From the NCBI RefSeq assembly GCF_910592395.1, contig NC_088312.1, forward strand, positions 11,160,001-11,224,000: 64,000 nt of DNA, in the 5' to 3' direction. Shown one piece after another: positions 1-13,193 of the stretch. The DNA comes from Lineus longissimus. Taxonomy: Eukaryota; Nemertea; Pilidiophora; Heteronemertea; Lineidae. The translations under genes were made by a program, and so were the position numbers. The notes under the pieces were generated by a model. It did not search any database and had not been told where the DNA came from. It saw nothing but the letters and a program-made list of their open reading frames with translations. Each line of letters starts with the position of its first letter. The stretch's first letter is position 1.

Positions 1-1136
1 TTGGTTTGCGAAATCCGTACCTGCAACATAGCAAAATGGAACAGTTAAGCTTTAAAGTGATACTATGATGTGATTTACAACTTTGCGGAAATACGTCCGT
101 TTTTAATTGTTGATCACAAATGTAAAGCTCAAATTTTCCATTTTTGATTAGATTTATTATAAAATCGCTGAATGAAAACCACCGCGACCGCGAAAATGTT
201 CATATTGTGACGTCATCAACGAAAACGGCATCGAAGCGAGCCGTCCGGGCGGGATTAAACCATCAATTTCTAGAAAATGTGCATTTCGATTCGAAAACCT
301 TACCGATTTATGAGAAAGTGACGTAGTCATTTGTCAAAAACAGTTAAAACATTATATGGTGAAATTTGACACGAGTTATCCTTTAAGCTGCACTTAGTAA
401 AATCAGACAAACCGTTGCAAGATCCGCTTGTCTATTTATGTTTACTTGCTGAACTAATCATTCTTTGCTGCCCTAAAACTTGACACTGTTCAGCTTTTAC
501 GCCATGCAGAGCCTAATCAGGCAGGAAAACTGTCAGGACCGATTACATCTTGTTTGTATTTTTGCAAATCCCATCAGATCCTCTATATTATAAGTATTTA
601 TTGTACAGAACCCAAGATATGATTTATGTCTACAAAAACAATTATTTATATTCACAATCTATTGATTGCATTGTGCTTTTTACTATTTCACCTAGGTGTT
701 TGTTTTTTCATTATGCCTTTAACGACTACAACCGTTATTTTGAAAGAAATTGCAATTTTCCCCTCGAAGCAAAATTATCATGACATCAATAGACTGGTAG
801 GGCTGATCCAGAGCTTCCAGTGCTTGTCATGACATAGTCTTATTCTAGGTACGGTATGTCCCATGAGATATTTACTTTGAAAAGTTTAATTTTGCATTCT
901 ACCTACAGTTGCTAATGAGTTCAAATGTAGATTGTTATACCTCAAATCCATAACAATGCCTTGTAGTGTGTTATTGTAGTGTGTCATTGTATTTATCATA
1001 TTATACTATTCTTGGTTAAAATTCTTACAAATATCTTACTTCTGCTCACTCAATGTCGACACAAGATTGTAGTAGAAGATTACAATGACTTTGATTACAA
1101 TTTTCAGATGTTCATGTAGTGACCCCAAGCCCTTAC
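1..1136. other. Gene-free flank
   Basis: I see no coding exon, RNA gene or recognisable repeat here. The open frames are short, AT-rich and have no family resemblance. Confidence 0.5.
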
Positions 1137-1347
1137 TTAAAGGGGGACTATAGGCAGGAACAGAGGGGCTAATTTGGCCATCTCCAAGTGACTAGTATAC
1201 ACAGTAAGGGCACCGGGTCATGTCAGACTTAGCACCAAAAATATCCCTCGTACAAGCGTGAATTATTTCGAGTTACTGTGAGATGTGAGAGACCCCTATT
1301 GGCGGCTTTGTGTAACTTTATCTTGCCTGCATAGCTGCTGCCTTTAA
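1137..1347 (+). repeat. TTAA-flanked MITE, family B, copy 1
   Basis: About 210 bp bounded by TTAA on both sides. The left end reads TTAAAGGGGGACTATAGGCA and the right end is an imperfect inverted version (GCTGCCTTTAA). Three further copies lie at 24046-24254 (same strand), 37910-38115 and 39459-39681 (opposite strand). No open frame is shared between copies, so this is a non-autonomous element. TTAA target sites suggest piggyBac-type mobilisation, which is an inference. Confidence 0.8.
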
Positions 1348-2416
1348 AAATACTCACAATGCATATGTATTGTGTATAACAAGATGCTTCACAATGATGT
1401 TGTTAGTAGTCATGATAATGTGCAAGATTTTTCAAAGCATTTATAAGTTAATGATCAGCATCAAAGTACACTGCTTATTTTCTAGAATTTCCCTATAAAT
1501 TGAACAGGGTCCCCTTTTTATGCTGTCAAACCAGAGTTGTGCATTCATTCCCTATGTTAAGCCCAATGGTGGTGAATCCTTGCTAATAAATTTGCCAACT
1601 TTAGAATATGAAGACTTTATAGGTTATATAACTGTATCTCCTTGCATGTCACTGGTCATTTTTTCATTTGGTCACTGTATATTAGAGAATCACAAAACTA
1701 AGAAACTATCCGGGAATGAGAGCTTGCATTTATAGTATAAACTGTTCAGTGTCTGTGAGAGAACTCAAAAGTGATGTTTTACCACAAGTGTTAACCCCGA
1801 GGTCAAAAGCTTGGTACTAGGTCTAAGTAATGTTGAAACTAGCTGGCTGCTGATAAGGTCATTTGCTTGGTAGAATATCATTTTTAGGGGCTCGTAAAAA
1901 ATATTTTCTGAAGGTGCAGTTTCGCTTGCCATTTAGGTAGAAGTCCATATCAGATGTGATGTCTTGAGAGCTGACGGTAGTCTTCAAACACTGTCACAGG
2001 GGTTTTAAAAAAGGTCAAACTCTATATCAGTTCCTTTGATGAATGCGACATGTCATTAGCTAATTCAAGGAATAATTTCATTCTTAAAAGGTCAAGTCAA
2101 AACCTGCACTCAGCTCAACCTGAGATTTCTGTCCTCTGAAAATCATTCCTGGCAACCGTGAGCACTAGGTTTAGTATTTTCCAAAGCAGACATAATCTTA
2201 AAGTGTATTGAGAAGGCTGGCTCGTCACGCTTCGATTGGTACACCAGAGTATGCAGCTTTGGGCGGACAGCCAGCAAAAGACTTTGCTAAAACTTAGAAA
2301 TATATCGGCAATTGGGCAAAGATCTTGAGAGTTTTTAAAATCTTCTTAATTAGCTGGGGAACTGAAAAGTTAAGGCTCAGTAGAAATCAGATTTTGTCAC
2401 TCCAGTCATGATGTTA
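1348..2416. other. Gene-free stretch
   Basis: Nothing recognisable: no exon, RNA gene or repeat shared with the rest of the window. Confidence 0.45.
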
Positions 2417-2582
2417 TACAGTGGAACCTCTCTATTAAGGACAACCTCTCTATTAAGGACACTAGTTTTGGTCCAAAATTGGTGGTTTCTATTCAATTTG
2501 ACCTCTCTTATCTGGACACCTCTCTATTAAGGACAGTACTTTTCAGTCCCGAGGGTGTCCACAATAGAGAGGTTCTAATGTA
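2417..2582 (+). repeat. Pogo-like palindromic MITE, family A, copy 1
   Basis: Begins TACAGTGGAACCTCTCTATT and ends with the inverse GAGAGGTTCTAATGTA. The TA boundaries and CAGTRGAACCTC termini resemble pogo/Tigger members of the Tc1/mariner superfamily. The 17-bp core CCTCTCTATTAAGGACA is repeated inside the element. Eight other copies occur in this window. Confidence 0.85.
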
Positions 2583-2906
2583 ATCTGATACAAGAGCCCC
2601 TTAAAAGGTTCGCCTTCATCTTTGAGTATTACTGTCAGTTCTGAGATGAGCATATTATTAGACTGATACTCCTGAATTTGTCCTGCAAGTAGACACAAGA
2701 ACCTGTATTTTATATGATTTTATCTTATCTAAACTGCGCTATGGAATTAATATATTTATTGAAACGAGAAAATATATGTCTTTTTATGGTTATTTTAGCT
2801 CTCAACCTGGTCAACTCCACTAGACTGTGATGTTTACTTTGAAGAAATGGTCCTCAGTAGCTGAATGTGACATGTTGGAGATGCCACCTCGGTTATGTCT
2901 GATGAT

Positions 2907-5050
2907 CAGTCATATGGTCCTTGGTAAAGCTGGATGTGACACAGTTTTCAGTATCGTAGACACAAGCAACGGTTTGTTTGAGGGTCAATCACAACCGGAC
3001 ATCCAGAGATGGTCCTTGGTAAAGCTGGATGTGACACAGTTTTCAGTATCGTAGACACAAGCAAGGGTTTGCTTAAGGCTCAATCATATCCAGACATCCA
3101 GAGATGGTCCTTGGTAAAGCTAGATGTGACACAGTTTTCAGTATCGTAACACAAGCAAGGGTTTGTTTGAGGCTAAATCACAACAAGACATCCAGAAATG
3201 GTCCTTGGTAAAGCTGGATGTGACATAGTTTTCAGTATCGTAGACACGAGCAAGGGTTTGTTTGAGGCTCAATCACAACCGGACATCCAGAGATGGTCCT
3301 TGGTAAAGCTGGATGTGACACTGTTTTCAGTATAGAAGATACCATTGGACGACAAGAAATGGTCCTTGGTAAAGCTGGACCTTTTCAGTATTCTAGATAT
3401 GACCAAGGTTGCCTAAGTTTCAATCAGAATTGGACAACAGGAAAGACATTGTGACGGTTTGAAACGACATTGAAGACTGATGCTTGCCCAAGACATTGTT
3501 GCATTAGTAAAGACATTCTCGAGGACAAACTGAAGTCGCCTCTTCATAACCTGACCATTCTGACCAATCTCGGAACACTCAAATGTTCAGTTTGACTGTG
3601 AAGAAATGTCCTCTGTAAAACTGATGATTGCTAAAAAAATTGTTACATTGAAGACATTACCCGGGACAACTGAAGTCACATCTTGACCTTATTCAACAGT
3701 GTCATTTCTATTCTGTCGAAACTAACCATATATTGTTAAAGAACCACCCTCAAGGACGGATGCTTGCTAAAAACCTTGTCACATTGAAGGCATTTCCATG
3801 GGACAGTGTTAGTCGCATGTTCATAACCTGACCTTTCTGAGCAAACTCATACCTGTCCTCTATGAAAGAATGTGGATAAGGTTGCAACAATGCAGCGACT
3901 GCACTTAGATGTACAGTATGATTGTAACGAAATGCCCTCGGTAAAGCTGGGTGTGGTACTGTTTTCAATATTGGACATACCACTAAGGTTTGAACTAAGA
4001 CTCAAAAACAACTGACCGAGAATGGTCTTCGGAAAGGCTGGATGTGACATATCCACCATTGCCTAAATTGCCCGAGTCTCAATCAAAACCAGATCAACGG
4101 GTGACACTTATTACAATTCGGAACAACCTTAAAGACTGATGCTTGCTAAAGTCGTTGTCACACGGAGGCATTGAAGGGGACAAAGTCACATCTCCAAAAT
4201 TTGTCATTTCTGAGCATGCTCAAACCGAGTAACATACCACAAAAGTTGTCCTCAATGATGAGGTTACAACGGTGCAAATTCTCAACTCCGATGTTCAGTT
4301 TGACTGTCAAGAAAGCTTCCTCGTTAAAGCTTTTGGAGATACCACCAAGGATTTGACCGAGGCTCAATGACCATCGGATGAGAAATGGTCCTATAGGTAA
4401 AGCTGGATGTGACTCTGTTTTCAGTATTGAAAATTACGTCCAAAACCCTCGGCGAAGCGCCTCGGGTTTTTGACTGCATTTTCGGTCTACCCGAGCGGTC
4501 TTGATTATACAACCAATGACCGCCAGCTCGGTATTAATTCCTTAAACATAGGTTCGACTGAGGCTCAATCACAACCAGACGAGAATTGGTTCGTATCAAA
4601 ACAGGATGTGACATCTCTTCCAATGTTTGAATGGCCTGAGGCTCAATCACAAACAGACATCAGGAACTTGTTATAGGGTAAGAGACATCCTCAAAGATTG
4701 ATGCTTGCTAATGACATCGTCAGATGGAAGGTTTTCTCAGGGATAAAATTAAGTCACGCCTTGATACAGGTTTTGGGTGGCCAGAAGTCCTCCCCAGGGC
4801 TGCCAGTTCTGGACATTTTGTCAGGACGTGGTTTACAGTACATGTAATTAGCTTGGTGTTGCAAGGGCTGAGGTCGTTTTATCCAATTCCAAACTTGCAG
4901 CGCAGATAGTGGTGAAGTCTGTATTATGCTCTTTGACTGTGTAGAAATGGTCCTTGGGAAAGTTGGATGTGACACTGTTGTTGGTATTGGAGAGGCGACC
5001 TGGGTTCGAACCATTGTTTGATTCGCCTGAGGGACACAATCGGACAACTT
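2907..5050 (+). repeat. 94-bp tandem repeat, decaying rightward
   Basis: From about 2907 to 3400 there are five clear tandem copies of a roughly 94-bp unit. Each contains ATGGTCCTTGGTAAAGCTGG followed by GATGTGAC and CAGTTTTCAGTATCGTAGAC, then a CAATCACAACCGGACATCCA segment. Diverged copies of the same core recur near 3605, 3930, 4021, 4383, 4586 and 4944, so the array seems once to have covered about 2.1 kb. The short overlapping open frames here are products of the repeat, not genes. Confidence 0.8.
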
Positions 5051-5211
5051 GGAAAGACACTAGTGTTAGGGAATTTCCCCAGACCACACGTGCAATAAGT
5101 CCATGCCTTTGATCGGTCACCACAACCAGATTTACAACTTTGAGTCACCTGCTGCAGTCGTGGCATAATGACATAATACGGATGAAACCCAAAATTGTGA
5201 TAACTGGTTGA

Positions 5212-5339
5212 CAATGGGTGATATGAATAAAGACTAGCAAATGCTTTTATCTAAAACTTCATGTACATATATACACTAGGCCTTTCCGTACAAAATTGAA
5301 GTAAAAGCATTTGCTAGTCTTTATTCATATCACCCATTG
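5212..5339. repeat. Perfect 38-bp inverted repeat (hairpin)
   Basis: The 38-base arm at 5212-5249 is exactly complementary to 5302-5339, with 52 bases between. The arms begin CAATGGGTGATATGAATAAA. This could be a short palindromic MITE or the closing palindrome of the repeat block that follows. Confidence 0.9.
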
Positions 5340-5585
5340 AGTCACAATTGTCTTTATAGATGACAGCATTTCTTTCATGTTGTGAGCTGTAATTGGCTGT
5401 AACTTAACAAGAGAACCAAAATATGTTGCAAGTGTGTCACGACTGTCTTCACTCATGACAGCATTATTTCAATTGTGACTTGTCCTTGACTGTTAATAAT
5501 AATGTCCGATTTGAGAGAAGTGCTGTCATCATTGAAGACAGTTTTGACACAATTTCACCATGTTCTTTTTGTCCTTGGTTCTCCA
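5340..5585. repeat. Diverged inverted copies of the 132-bp unit
   Basis: The segment carries TGTCTTCACTCATGACAGCA and GTGACTTGTCCTTGACTGTT. These are reverse-complement relatives of pieces of the unit tandemly repeated just to the right (ATGAGTGAAGACAG and AAGGACAAGTCACAA). The block therefore holds both orientations of the same sequence. Confidence 0.65.
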
Positions 5586-6247
5586 GTCTAGTCAGTAACA
5601 GGCAAGGACAAGTCACAACTCGAAAGAAATGCTTTCATGAGTGAAGACAGCCACATTCAGTCACCAAGGAAATCAGATGCTCATGGAGCTGAGACCCCAC
5701 CTCTTTGTCCAGGACAAGTCTAGTCAGTTACAGGCAAGGACAAGTCACAACTTGAAAGAAATGATGTCATGAGTGAAGACAGCCACATTCAGTCACCAAG
5801 GAAATCAGATGCTCATGGAGTTGAGACCCCACCTCTTTGTCCAGGAGGACAAGTCTAGTCAGTTACAGGCAAGGACAAGTCACAACTTGAAAGAAATGCT
5901 ATCATGAGTAAAGACAGCCACATTCAGTCACCAAGGAAATCAGATGCTCATGGAGCTGAGACCCCACCTCTTTGTCCAGGACAAGTCTAGTCAGTTACAG
6001 GCAAGGACAAGTCACAACTTGAAAGAAATGCTATCATGAGTGAAGCCAGCCACATTCAGTCACCAAGGAAATCAGATGCTCATGGAGCTGAGACCCCACC
6101 TCTTTGTTCAGGACAAGTCTAGTCAGTTACAGGCAAGGACAAGTCACAACTTGAAAGAAATGATGTCATGAGTGAAGACAGCCACATTCAGTCACCAAGG
6201 AAATCAGATGCTCATGGAGTTTAGACCCTACCGCTTTGTCAAGGAGG
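5586..6247 (+). repeat. Five-copy 132-bp minisatellite
   Basis: Units start at 5586, 5718, 5853, 5985 and 6117, each with GTCTAGTCAGTTACAGGCAA. Spacing is 132, 135, 132 and 132 bp; the one long unit has an extra GGA-type triplet (CCAGGAGGAC). Copies differ at only a few positions, so expansion is recent. No coding frame is implied. Confidence 0.92.
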
Positions 6248-7574
6248 ACATCAAGTAGATAATATCTGTATTTCTTCTTACAAAGGAGATGCAATACCAT
6301 GATTTCTTGCAAGCACCAAGGTCACTCTGGTCAAGGGTGGAGCCTTGCAGGAAATACCGCAGTAAAGAAAAATAAGCAAGTGGACTACAGCACTACTGTG
6401 AGGCTATGGATTAGGCCAATAGCAAGCATTGGCTCACTTTGAATTATCAAGGCCTCCCATCGCAACTGCCTCTGGTCTTCATCCCTCCATGGAATGCACA
6501 GACTGGCATCGCGACTGGAGGCCTTGGTCAAGATGTCAAGTCACGACCAATGGGTTGTGCAACTGATTCAAGGCAGGAACTTTCATAACAATAAACAACT
6601 TAATGCACAAATTTTTGTTTTCTATAATTTCTATTGTAGAACAAATATTAGATGTATATACAGCAAATTTATGCAATACCAGAAACTGGGCATCAACTTA
6701 CACAAGAGAAACCTAGCACACATGATTCGTTTGATCGGCCCATACAAATCAACAAATACGCCCAAGTGAAAAGTACAAATACAGTTTCAAGTTTAACAGA
6801 AATAATTACCAGGTGGTCAGTGTCCCGACTTCTAGAAAAATATGCGTGCACATTGTTTTTGACATCAAGATCATCAGCACATCAGAAGACAGATAAATTG
6901 CATAGGAATTATGAAATGGCTATTAAGTTCAATGACACAGGACTAGTCATTGTCTATTTACATAAATAATAGCCTATTCACAAAATATCACCTATTTTGT
7001 TAAAGGCATAGCACAGCGCAATCTGCAAATTATTCTAAGTTGACTACACAAGATGAAGCCCCTTTGATTAATAGTAATACAAGGGGTTGGTATATTATGA
7101 CCGGAATATTTTGATTATAGAATCAATTGGTGGATATTCGAAATCCAGCACCGCACTCAAGTCCAACATTCGTACATTAGTGCCCAGGGAAGAGCACAAC
7201 ATCCAAACACACAAGCCATGATGAATTAGTCTGGCATTACACACAGGCAGTTTAGAGTACGTTTTCTTGGATACACATTTAAGCAAGTGACTACCAACTT
7301 AGGATTCCCCAAAGGGAATGTGCGACAGTGACTAACAATTCAATCACGTGAACAAAACTAACAATCAGATACTTTGCCATGTTGACAGAAGTCAAGTCTG
7401 TGCAATGTGCCTCACTGCGTACAAAAATATCGAGTTAGAACTCCATAAACTGGGGTAATCACAGAGACGTTCACTTTGCAATCAGAAGCTCTCCAAGACC
7501 TATTATTTACAACACCCAATGTCAAGGTCCTATTGCTCCAGTGAAGATCCATTCTCGTTATCGAGAGCACAGGT
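6248..7574. other. Downstream flank and probable 3' UTR of importin alpha
   Basis: Lies just beyond the minus-strand stop codon of importin alpha. I see no convincing AATAAA signal on the minus strand here, so the transcript end is not placed. The open frames at 6494-6969 lack any recognisable domain. Confidence 0.4.
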
Positions 7575-10500
7575 CTAGAAACTGAATCCAGTTGAAGGAA
7601 CCTGCTGGGCCGTCATCTGGAAATTGCCACCCTGGTCGACGGTGGGGGCCACCTCTTTTTCTTCGTCATCCTAAAGAACAATGCAAAATCAGGATTATTA
7701 ATGTGAAGCAGAAAGCAGACGGTAAGGCTAGAAGGGATTTTCTCCAAATTCCCTCCATACCAAGAAGACAAATGAATTGTTTTTTCATTGTAACAGACGG
7801 TTTTAAAGTCTATTTGAAGCATGATAACTTGGACCCACTTCTCCACTGACAGTCAAGTCCTTTTCCAGTTTTACAAGGCTTCCAGAATATGAATTATTTC
7901 ATCAAGAATTTGAACCTGATTTCTTTACTTAGTTAGAACAATCTACGAATCTATTGAAAGGGTTGTCAATTTTAAGGAGTCTATGGTTGGGGAATTGAAC
8001 AAATCGAGGGCATAGATAATAGATCTCCCACATTAGTTTGGTATGAACCTTGTTACTGTTCAACGGACAATCCTTCTCTAGCTAAAATGTTTGAGAAAAG
8101 CTTACCCCTTCTTCAGAGAAGTACTTTGTGACCAGTTCAAATGCAGCTTGATAGACGTGGGGATTCTCATGATTCTGTAGCTCGTCAATGATGTCGAGGC
8201 CACCAGCTTCTTCAATCATCAAGGCAAGGGCACTGGTCTCTTGTTCTCCTCGGGACTCGGCAGCCTATAACAACAACGAAAAGCTTCAGCATTTTTGAAA
8301 TTATGTACTTTAACCCTTAAAAAGCCAAGATAATAATACGGCCATCTCCCCCACCGCCAAATTAATAATGATAATTTTCTCTAAGACAATCAGAAATTTC
8401 GATCTCAAAACACACCAAAAAGTTCTGCACCATTGTATAGCAAATACACTGTGTAATAGCGGTCCCACACGCAAACAACACGCATCAATTTGTGATAGTG
8501 TTGCCGTATGGTGTTAGAACTGGGCATGGTGAAAATTCGATGATCGTCGAAGTTCGCGCCTTGGCCAAGATTCGACGATCGTCGCAGTTGGCCCTTTAAG
8601 GGTTAACTGTCTCATAGCTACTTTAAAACACTTGTTTCTTCACCATGATGATTCTTTGCATAAGGCCTACTAAGATTTGTTTCAGTCAAGGGGATGAATT
8701 CACCAGAGCGAGTTGCTTTGGCTTTAAACCACTCAAACTCATCAAAGGTACAGGTACACTGCAACATTCCGAAAATTGTCTCTGAAGGTGTCACAGTTGA
8801 TATCAGGTCCAATGCAAGTGACAAGACTTGGGATAGATAACTGAAAGCGCCAAATACTAAATAGAGCGAACGTCCTTGAAATCTCGCCAAAGCAAATTCT
8901 CACCTTCATCAAGTTATCAATAGACTGGAGCAGATGGAGGATAAGTTTCGAGTCCTTTGATTTCAACAGAGAACAGAACGGCCCAAGAACACCACAGTTT
9001 ACCATGTAGATCATCTGCTCAACAGTGCCGCCAGACGTCAAGTTGCTGACGATCCACGCTGCTTCTTTCTGAGTTTTGAATTCTCCCTGGAAGCGGAAAC
9101 CGATTTGTACTTAGTACTGATTCCCTGTACTCAAAATGGATTATCATGCGATCTTGCTTTAAAAGTGCTGTTCAAAGCAAAGAGCTGTTCACAGAGAGAA
9201 AGTCCTTAGAATTTCATATCGTATTCAAGTTCGCCAATGGTTTGGGTTTGTGCATTAATGATGCCACGGAGATGAACAACATACATGTACCAGACCTGAA
9301 TCTCTATTTTTGAGCAAATATCAACTAATCAAATGCAATCCTCTCAAGTTCTACTGTTCAATGCCTCTGGCCAGTGTCACCCCAATTCAACGCACCCAAC
9401 AGACCCACAGAATCCAAACTTACCTTTTTGAGACACTCCACGACAGGTTCTAGAATATTTGCTTCGAGAACCGCCTGGATCTGAGTGGCACTGCCAGCGG
9501 TGATGTTGGAGACCGCCCAGGCAGCTTCTTTCTGTATGTTGTTCTTCGAGTGCTTCAGCAATCGTGCAAAGGCTGGCAGAGCGTTACATTCAACCACACA
9601 CTGTAACAGAGGATACAAGAGTAAAAATTGATAGCCATCAATGACACAACTTCAGCATGTATTCTACAACTTCTCGATAAGGACAAGCTACAGATACAAA
9701 GTATCAAGGACTGACACAAATGTATGCAGCTGTCCTCACGCAGGAAACATGCACCACCACTTTTCTCGCTCTATTATTTATTTAATAAGTCAACTAAGAG
9801 AGAAAACTGTCCCAGAATGTTTTGTGTTAACTGAAAATGTGATACAACCATCAACTGGATCAATTTGTAATCACCCAGGATATGTCGTCATTAGCACTTT
9901 CACTACTGCAGGTTTTTGGCATTGTACTGTACCCCTGGCCTGAACCCAGTATGGACCGGGCGACCTGGATCCCAACTCGGCTTTGGAAAGTTTCATTGTA
10001 AAATAGCTAGCATTACCAAATCTTAGGGACGAGGTCTGCATTGGATTTAGTGCAGTGCTGCCATCTCTTTTTCTCGTGTGTAACCAAGCAAAAACTTATA
10101 GGGACTGTGGTGAACAACGGATTACTGCGGGGGCAGTAGTATGCAGTGTGTAGACGCGGTATATGCCGGGTGTGGTAACGAAAGCGTTAGACACTGCACC
10201 AAAGGTTTAATAATTTGAAGTGTGATCATATATACCTGTGTTTGTGAGTCATCTCCAGTGACAACATTACCAACAGCTCGTAGAGCAGGCGTCAAGACAG
10301 ACACCTCGTCACTGAACAGCAGCTCAACTAATCTTGGAACAACACCTAGAAAACAATTTGCAGTTTAAACGATTGAGTAAAAGGACAACAACATCACATC
10401 CAAAGCTGAAAACACACGCTGGCTTGAGTGCCAAGTTTCTTCATTTTTAAAGGTTGGCTACATGCACTATCATATATCTCCTTCGTAGATTCAGTCAAGC

Positions 10501-13193
10501 AGCATAGTGGACAGAAACTAGAGCTGCCTCTAATTCTGTGTCTAATGAAACAATATTGCAAAATACATCTACAGTGGAACCTCCCTTAGCGGACACCTCT
10601 CTATTAAGGACACCAGTTTTGGTCCCAAATTCATTGTTTCCATTCAATTTCACCTATCTTATTAGGCCACCTCTCTATTAAGGACAGCACTTGTCAGTCC
10701 CGAGGGTGTCCTTAATAGAGAGGTTCCACTGTACGCCTGTATGGTGAACAATGCCTGTGCCTCACAACTCAGGAGTATCCTTCTTACCATAGTTGATAAC
10801 TTCTTGTATCTTGTCATTAGTGCCGTCTGTGAGGTAGGATAAGGCCCAGCAGGCATCTGCCAACACCTCCTTGTCAGTGTGCTTGATGAGTTCTGCTAGA
10901 GCTGGAAGACACTTCTTCACAGTGTCAAATGATGGTGCAGGATTCTTGTTACGGCATAGATTAGAAAGTGTCCAGGTGACATTTCGTAAGAAGGCAGCCT
11001 AGAAAATAAAACATTCGAGCGAGTTGAATACTGAACAATCTCATTCAAACCTTTTCAAATACTCTATCATAATAGCCATCCACTAAATCAGACAATCTCG
11101 TAATTCTATGATTTCTGAATGTCTTAAAATATTATTTGGCAACCCTACAACAAATTCGTTGAATGCTAAGGGCAGTCTCACATCTGTAAACTTACAGGTA
11201 TATTTCTCTCTGGTTTTGTGAGGTTGATAAGTGGGACAATGATCCCTTCGTTTATGACAAGATCTCTGAGATCAGGACCATCACCTTGAAATAAAAGTTT
11301 TTTTAGAATGAGTTCTAATTACAATTTATAGGAAAAGATCACAATCGGTGTAAAGTAAAAGCCACAATACATATCATGTGTATCATGACAGCAAATGGAC
11401 ATCTATTCTGCAGTCAATAAGTCGGAGAATTTTTGAGCACCAAGTGAGAGTTTTACTAGTTGCCTTTGTGAAGGGAAAATCCAGGACACTAAGGCAATGA
11501 GGGAGGACACGAAGCATTTAGGAACGCATTTGCCGCCATGAATTCTCAGCCGTGGAAGGCCTGTCAGCATGCTTACTCTCCACAACACTCAATTAGGATT
11601 TTTGCACTTTGACTCACCAGCAATGTTTCCTAAAGCCCAAACAGCCTGCTCACAAACATTTGGTGAATTGCTTGAAAGCAGTCTAATGAAGGGTCCCACA
11701 GCGTTGTATTTCACAACCAACCTCGTCTGCGCCGATGTTCCAGAAGCAATGTTCGTCAAGGCCCAGGCTGCTTCAAACTGCAACTCAGATCTAGAATAAA
11801 AGAATGTTGTTCGAGATTGAAACAGAATGAATCCACCAGATATGGAGGTCAAAATTAGCTTAATAAATTTTTTTACCCTCTTGTCTTAAGTCCAAGGGCA
11901 AGGGAAGCTCAAAGATATTTCGGGAGGAGTTTTTTTTAATCGTTTCTCTTTGACTCCTGTCGTTCACTCCAGCTGTCACCTAGGGTCCCAGTTCAAGCAT
12001 GCGCTCCAATATCTTTTGAAGGTTTGTCATCAACCGACTACTGGTCTCCGTGAACTTTCTTCAACGTACCTGTCTTCTGCAGCCAAGAACGCAACAAGAC
12101 GGGGTACAACTCCCAGTCGAGTCACATCATCAATAGGCGGAGTCATTTCCTTGGACAACATTTTCCTGACAGCTTGGGTGCAGTAGAACTGGGCGTGGCT
12201 GTCATCACCAAGGATGCCCTCTGCAATTTTGTCCAAGGAAGGGAGAGGGGTGGCCTGAAAACAAAAGAATTACATATGAATGTAAGGAGAGTCGGATTGA
12301 CAATGCAGCCTGGTTTGCACAAGAACACAGATTTCTGCCAAGGGAAATGACTCCGTCTTAAGGAAGGCTGAGCTTCTGAAGAACACCACTGATAGTGTCA
12401 GTGTGTCGTAAGCACAAAACGTACAGGTCGTATATGCAGCTTCTCACAAACAATGTTTCCTCGCTCTCTCAGAATCAGACTGAGAATGAGCATGGCATGA
12501 CAAATGCCACAAGGTGTAGTAGCAAGTTACCATTGACTAAAGTTTAATAGCACATGAAGTCAATTTCAAACGTCAACAATATGAATTTTGCTTCAAATGT
12601 AGTTTGTTTGCAGGGCTTGAGGAAAGGGAAGATTTCCAAAAAACAGACAATGCACTTTTAAAAGATCTTACATTAGCATTCTTTTCTTGCAAGGGACTGA
12701 CAACTTCAATTGGTCCAATGTTTCTTCTCTTTTCAAGTTGATCATTCTTCTTGGCCCTTCGCAATTCAACGGAGACTTCATTTCGACGTCTTCGGAGATC
12801 CTATCAACAATGTCAACAATAATAAAAGTCCGATATCAAGCGAAGAATTGATAATTTCATGTTGCGTTAACATTATTATTAACAAAAAGATGATGTTTTC
12901 AAGGTATTTCTTTATTGGTAAGCTTTGAAAAACTAGCTTCTCAGTCAGAGAACCATTTCATTATTTTTATCTGTCAGCTGGCATATAATATTAGAATAAC
13001 TTTGGCGCTGAGTCTAATTAAATCGAGACTCTTTTTCAGTCTTTGCTTGATAGGCAAGGGGAGTGATATTGATAAGTTGCGCCATCCAAGATATTCAAAA
13101 GGGACTGAGTGAAACTGCCATCTTTACCTCAGAATCTCTTCCCTTATTCTTGTAGTTCTTCAGACGACTGTTTTCTGCACCAGCACCAGACAT
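7575..13193 (-). CDS. KPNA2: Importin alpha, KPNA2 (alpha-1) type, complete, 11 coding exons
   Basis: Adaptor that binds classical nuclear localisation signals and hands cargo to importin beta for nuclear import. Coding exons (high to low): 13193-13128, 12800-12672, 12254-12070, 11790-11618, 11284-11196, 10998-10788, 10345-10236, 9600-9424, 9086-8904, 8264-8106 and 7670-7575. All introns are GT-AG and phases agree, giving 525 residues against about 529 in vertebrate KPNA2. Residues 1-65 form the importin-beta-binding domain ([31 protein letters not shown]). Armadillo repeats follow; W136/N140, W178/N182 and W223/N227 fit the major cargo groove, W349/N353 and W391/N395 the minor groove. SPLQEKNAN and [15 protein letters not shown] match the KPNA2 clade better than KPNA1 or KPNA3/4. 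The start is the ATG before [15 protein letters not shown]; no exon is broken. Introns carry two MITEs. Confidence 0.96.
8314..8602. mobile_element. Non-autonomous piggyBac-type MITE in a KPNA2 intron
   Basis: A 289-bp element flanked by TTAA at 8310-8313 and 8603-8606. The left end is CCCTTAAAAAGCC and the right end is the inverse, GGCCCTTTAAGGG. These termini match the piggyBac element in the zinc-finger gene intron (CCCTTAAACGGCC), and both carry a GACGATCGT-type motif nearby. It has no open frame. I infer mobilisation by that piggyBac family. Confidence 0.8.
10570..10733 (+). repeat. Pogo-like palindromic MITE, family A, copy 2
   Basis: Lies inside the KPNA2 intron between coding exons 6 and 7. 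It is full length, from ACAGTGGAACCTCCCTTAGC to the inverse AGAGAGGTTCCACTGTA. Confidence 0.9.

Noticed and set aside
4990-5030. tRNA T-arm-like GGTTCGAACC
   Set aside because: No flanking stem, anticodon arm or acceptor stem can be formed around it.
5586-6247. Possible CRISPR array
   Set aside because: Units are 132 bp with no unique spacers, in a clearly animal genome; this is a minisatellite.
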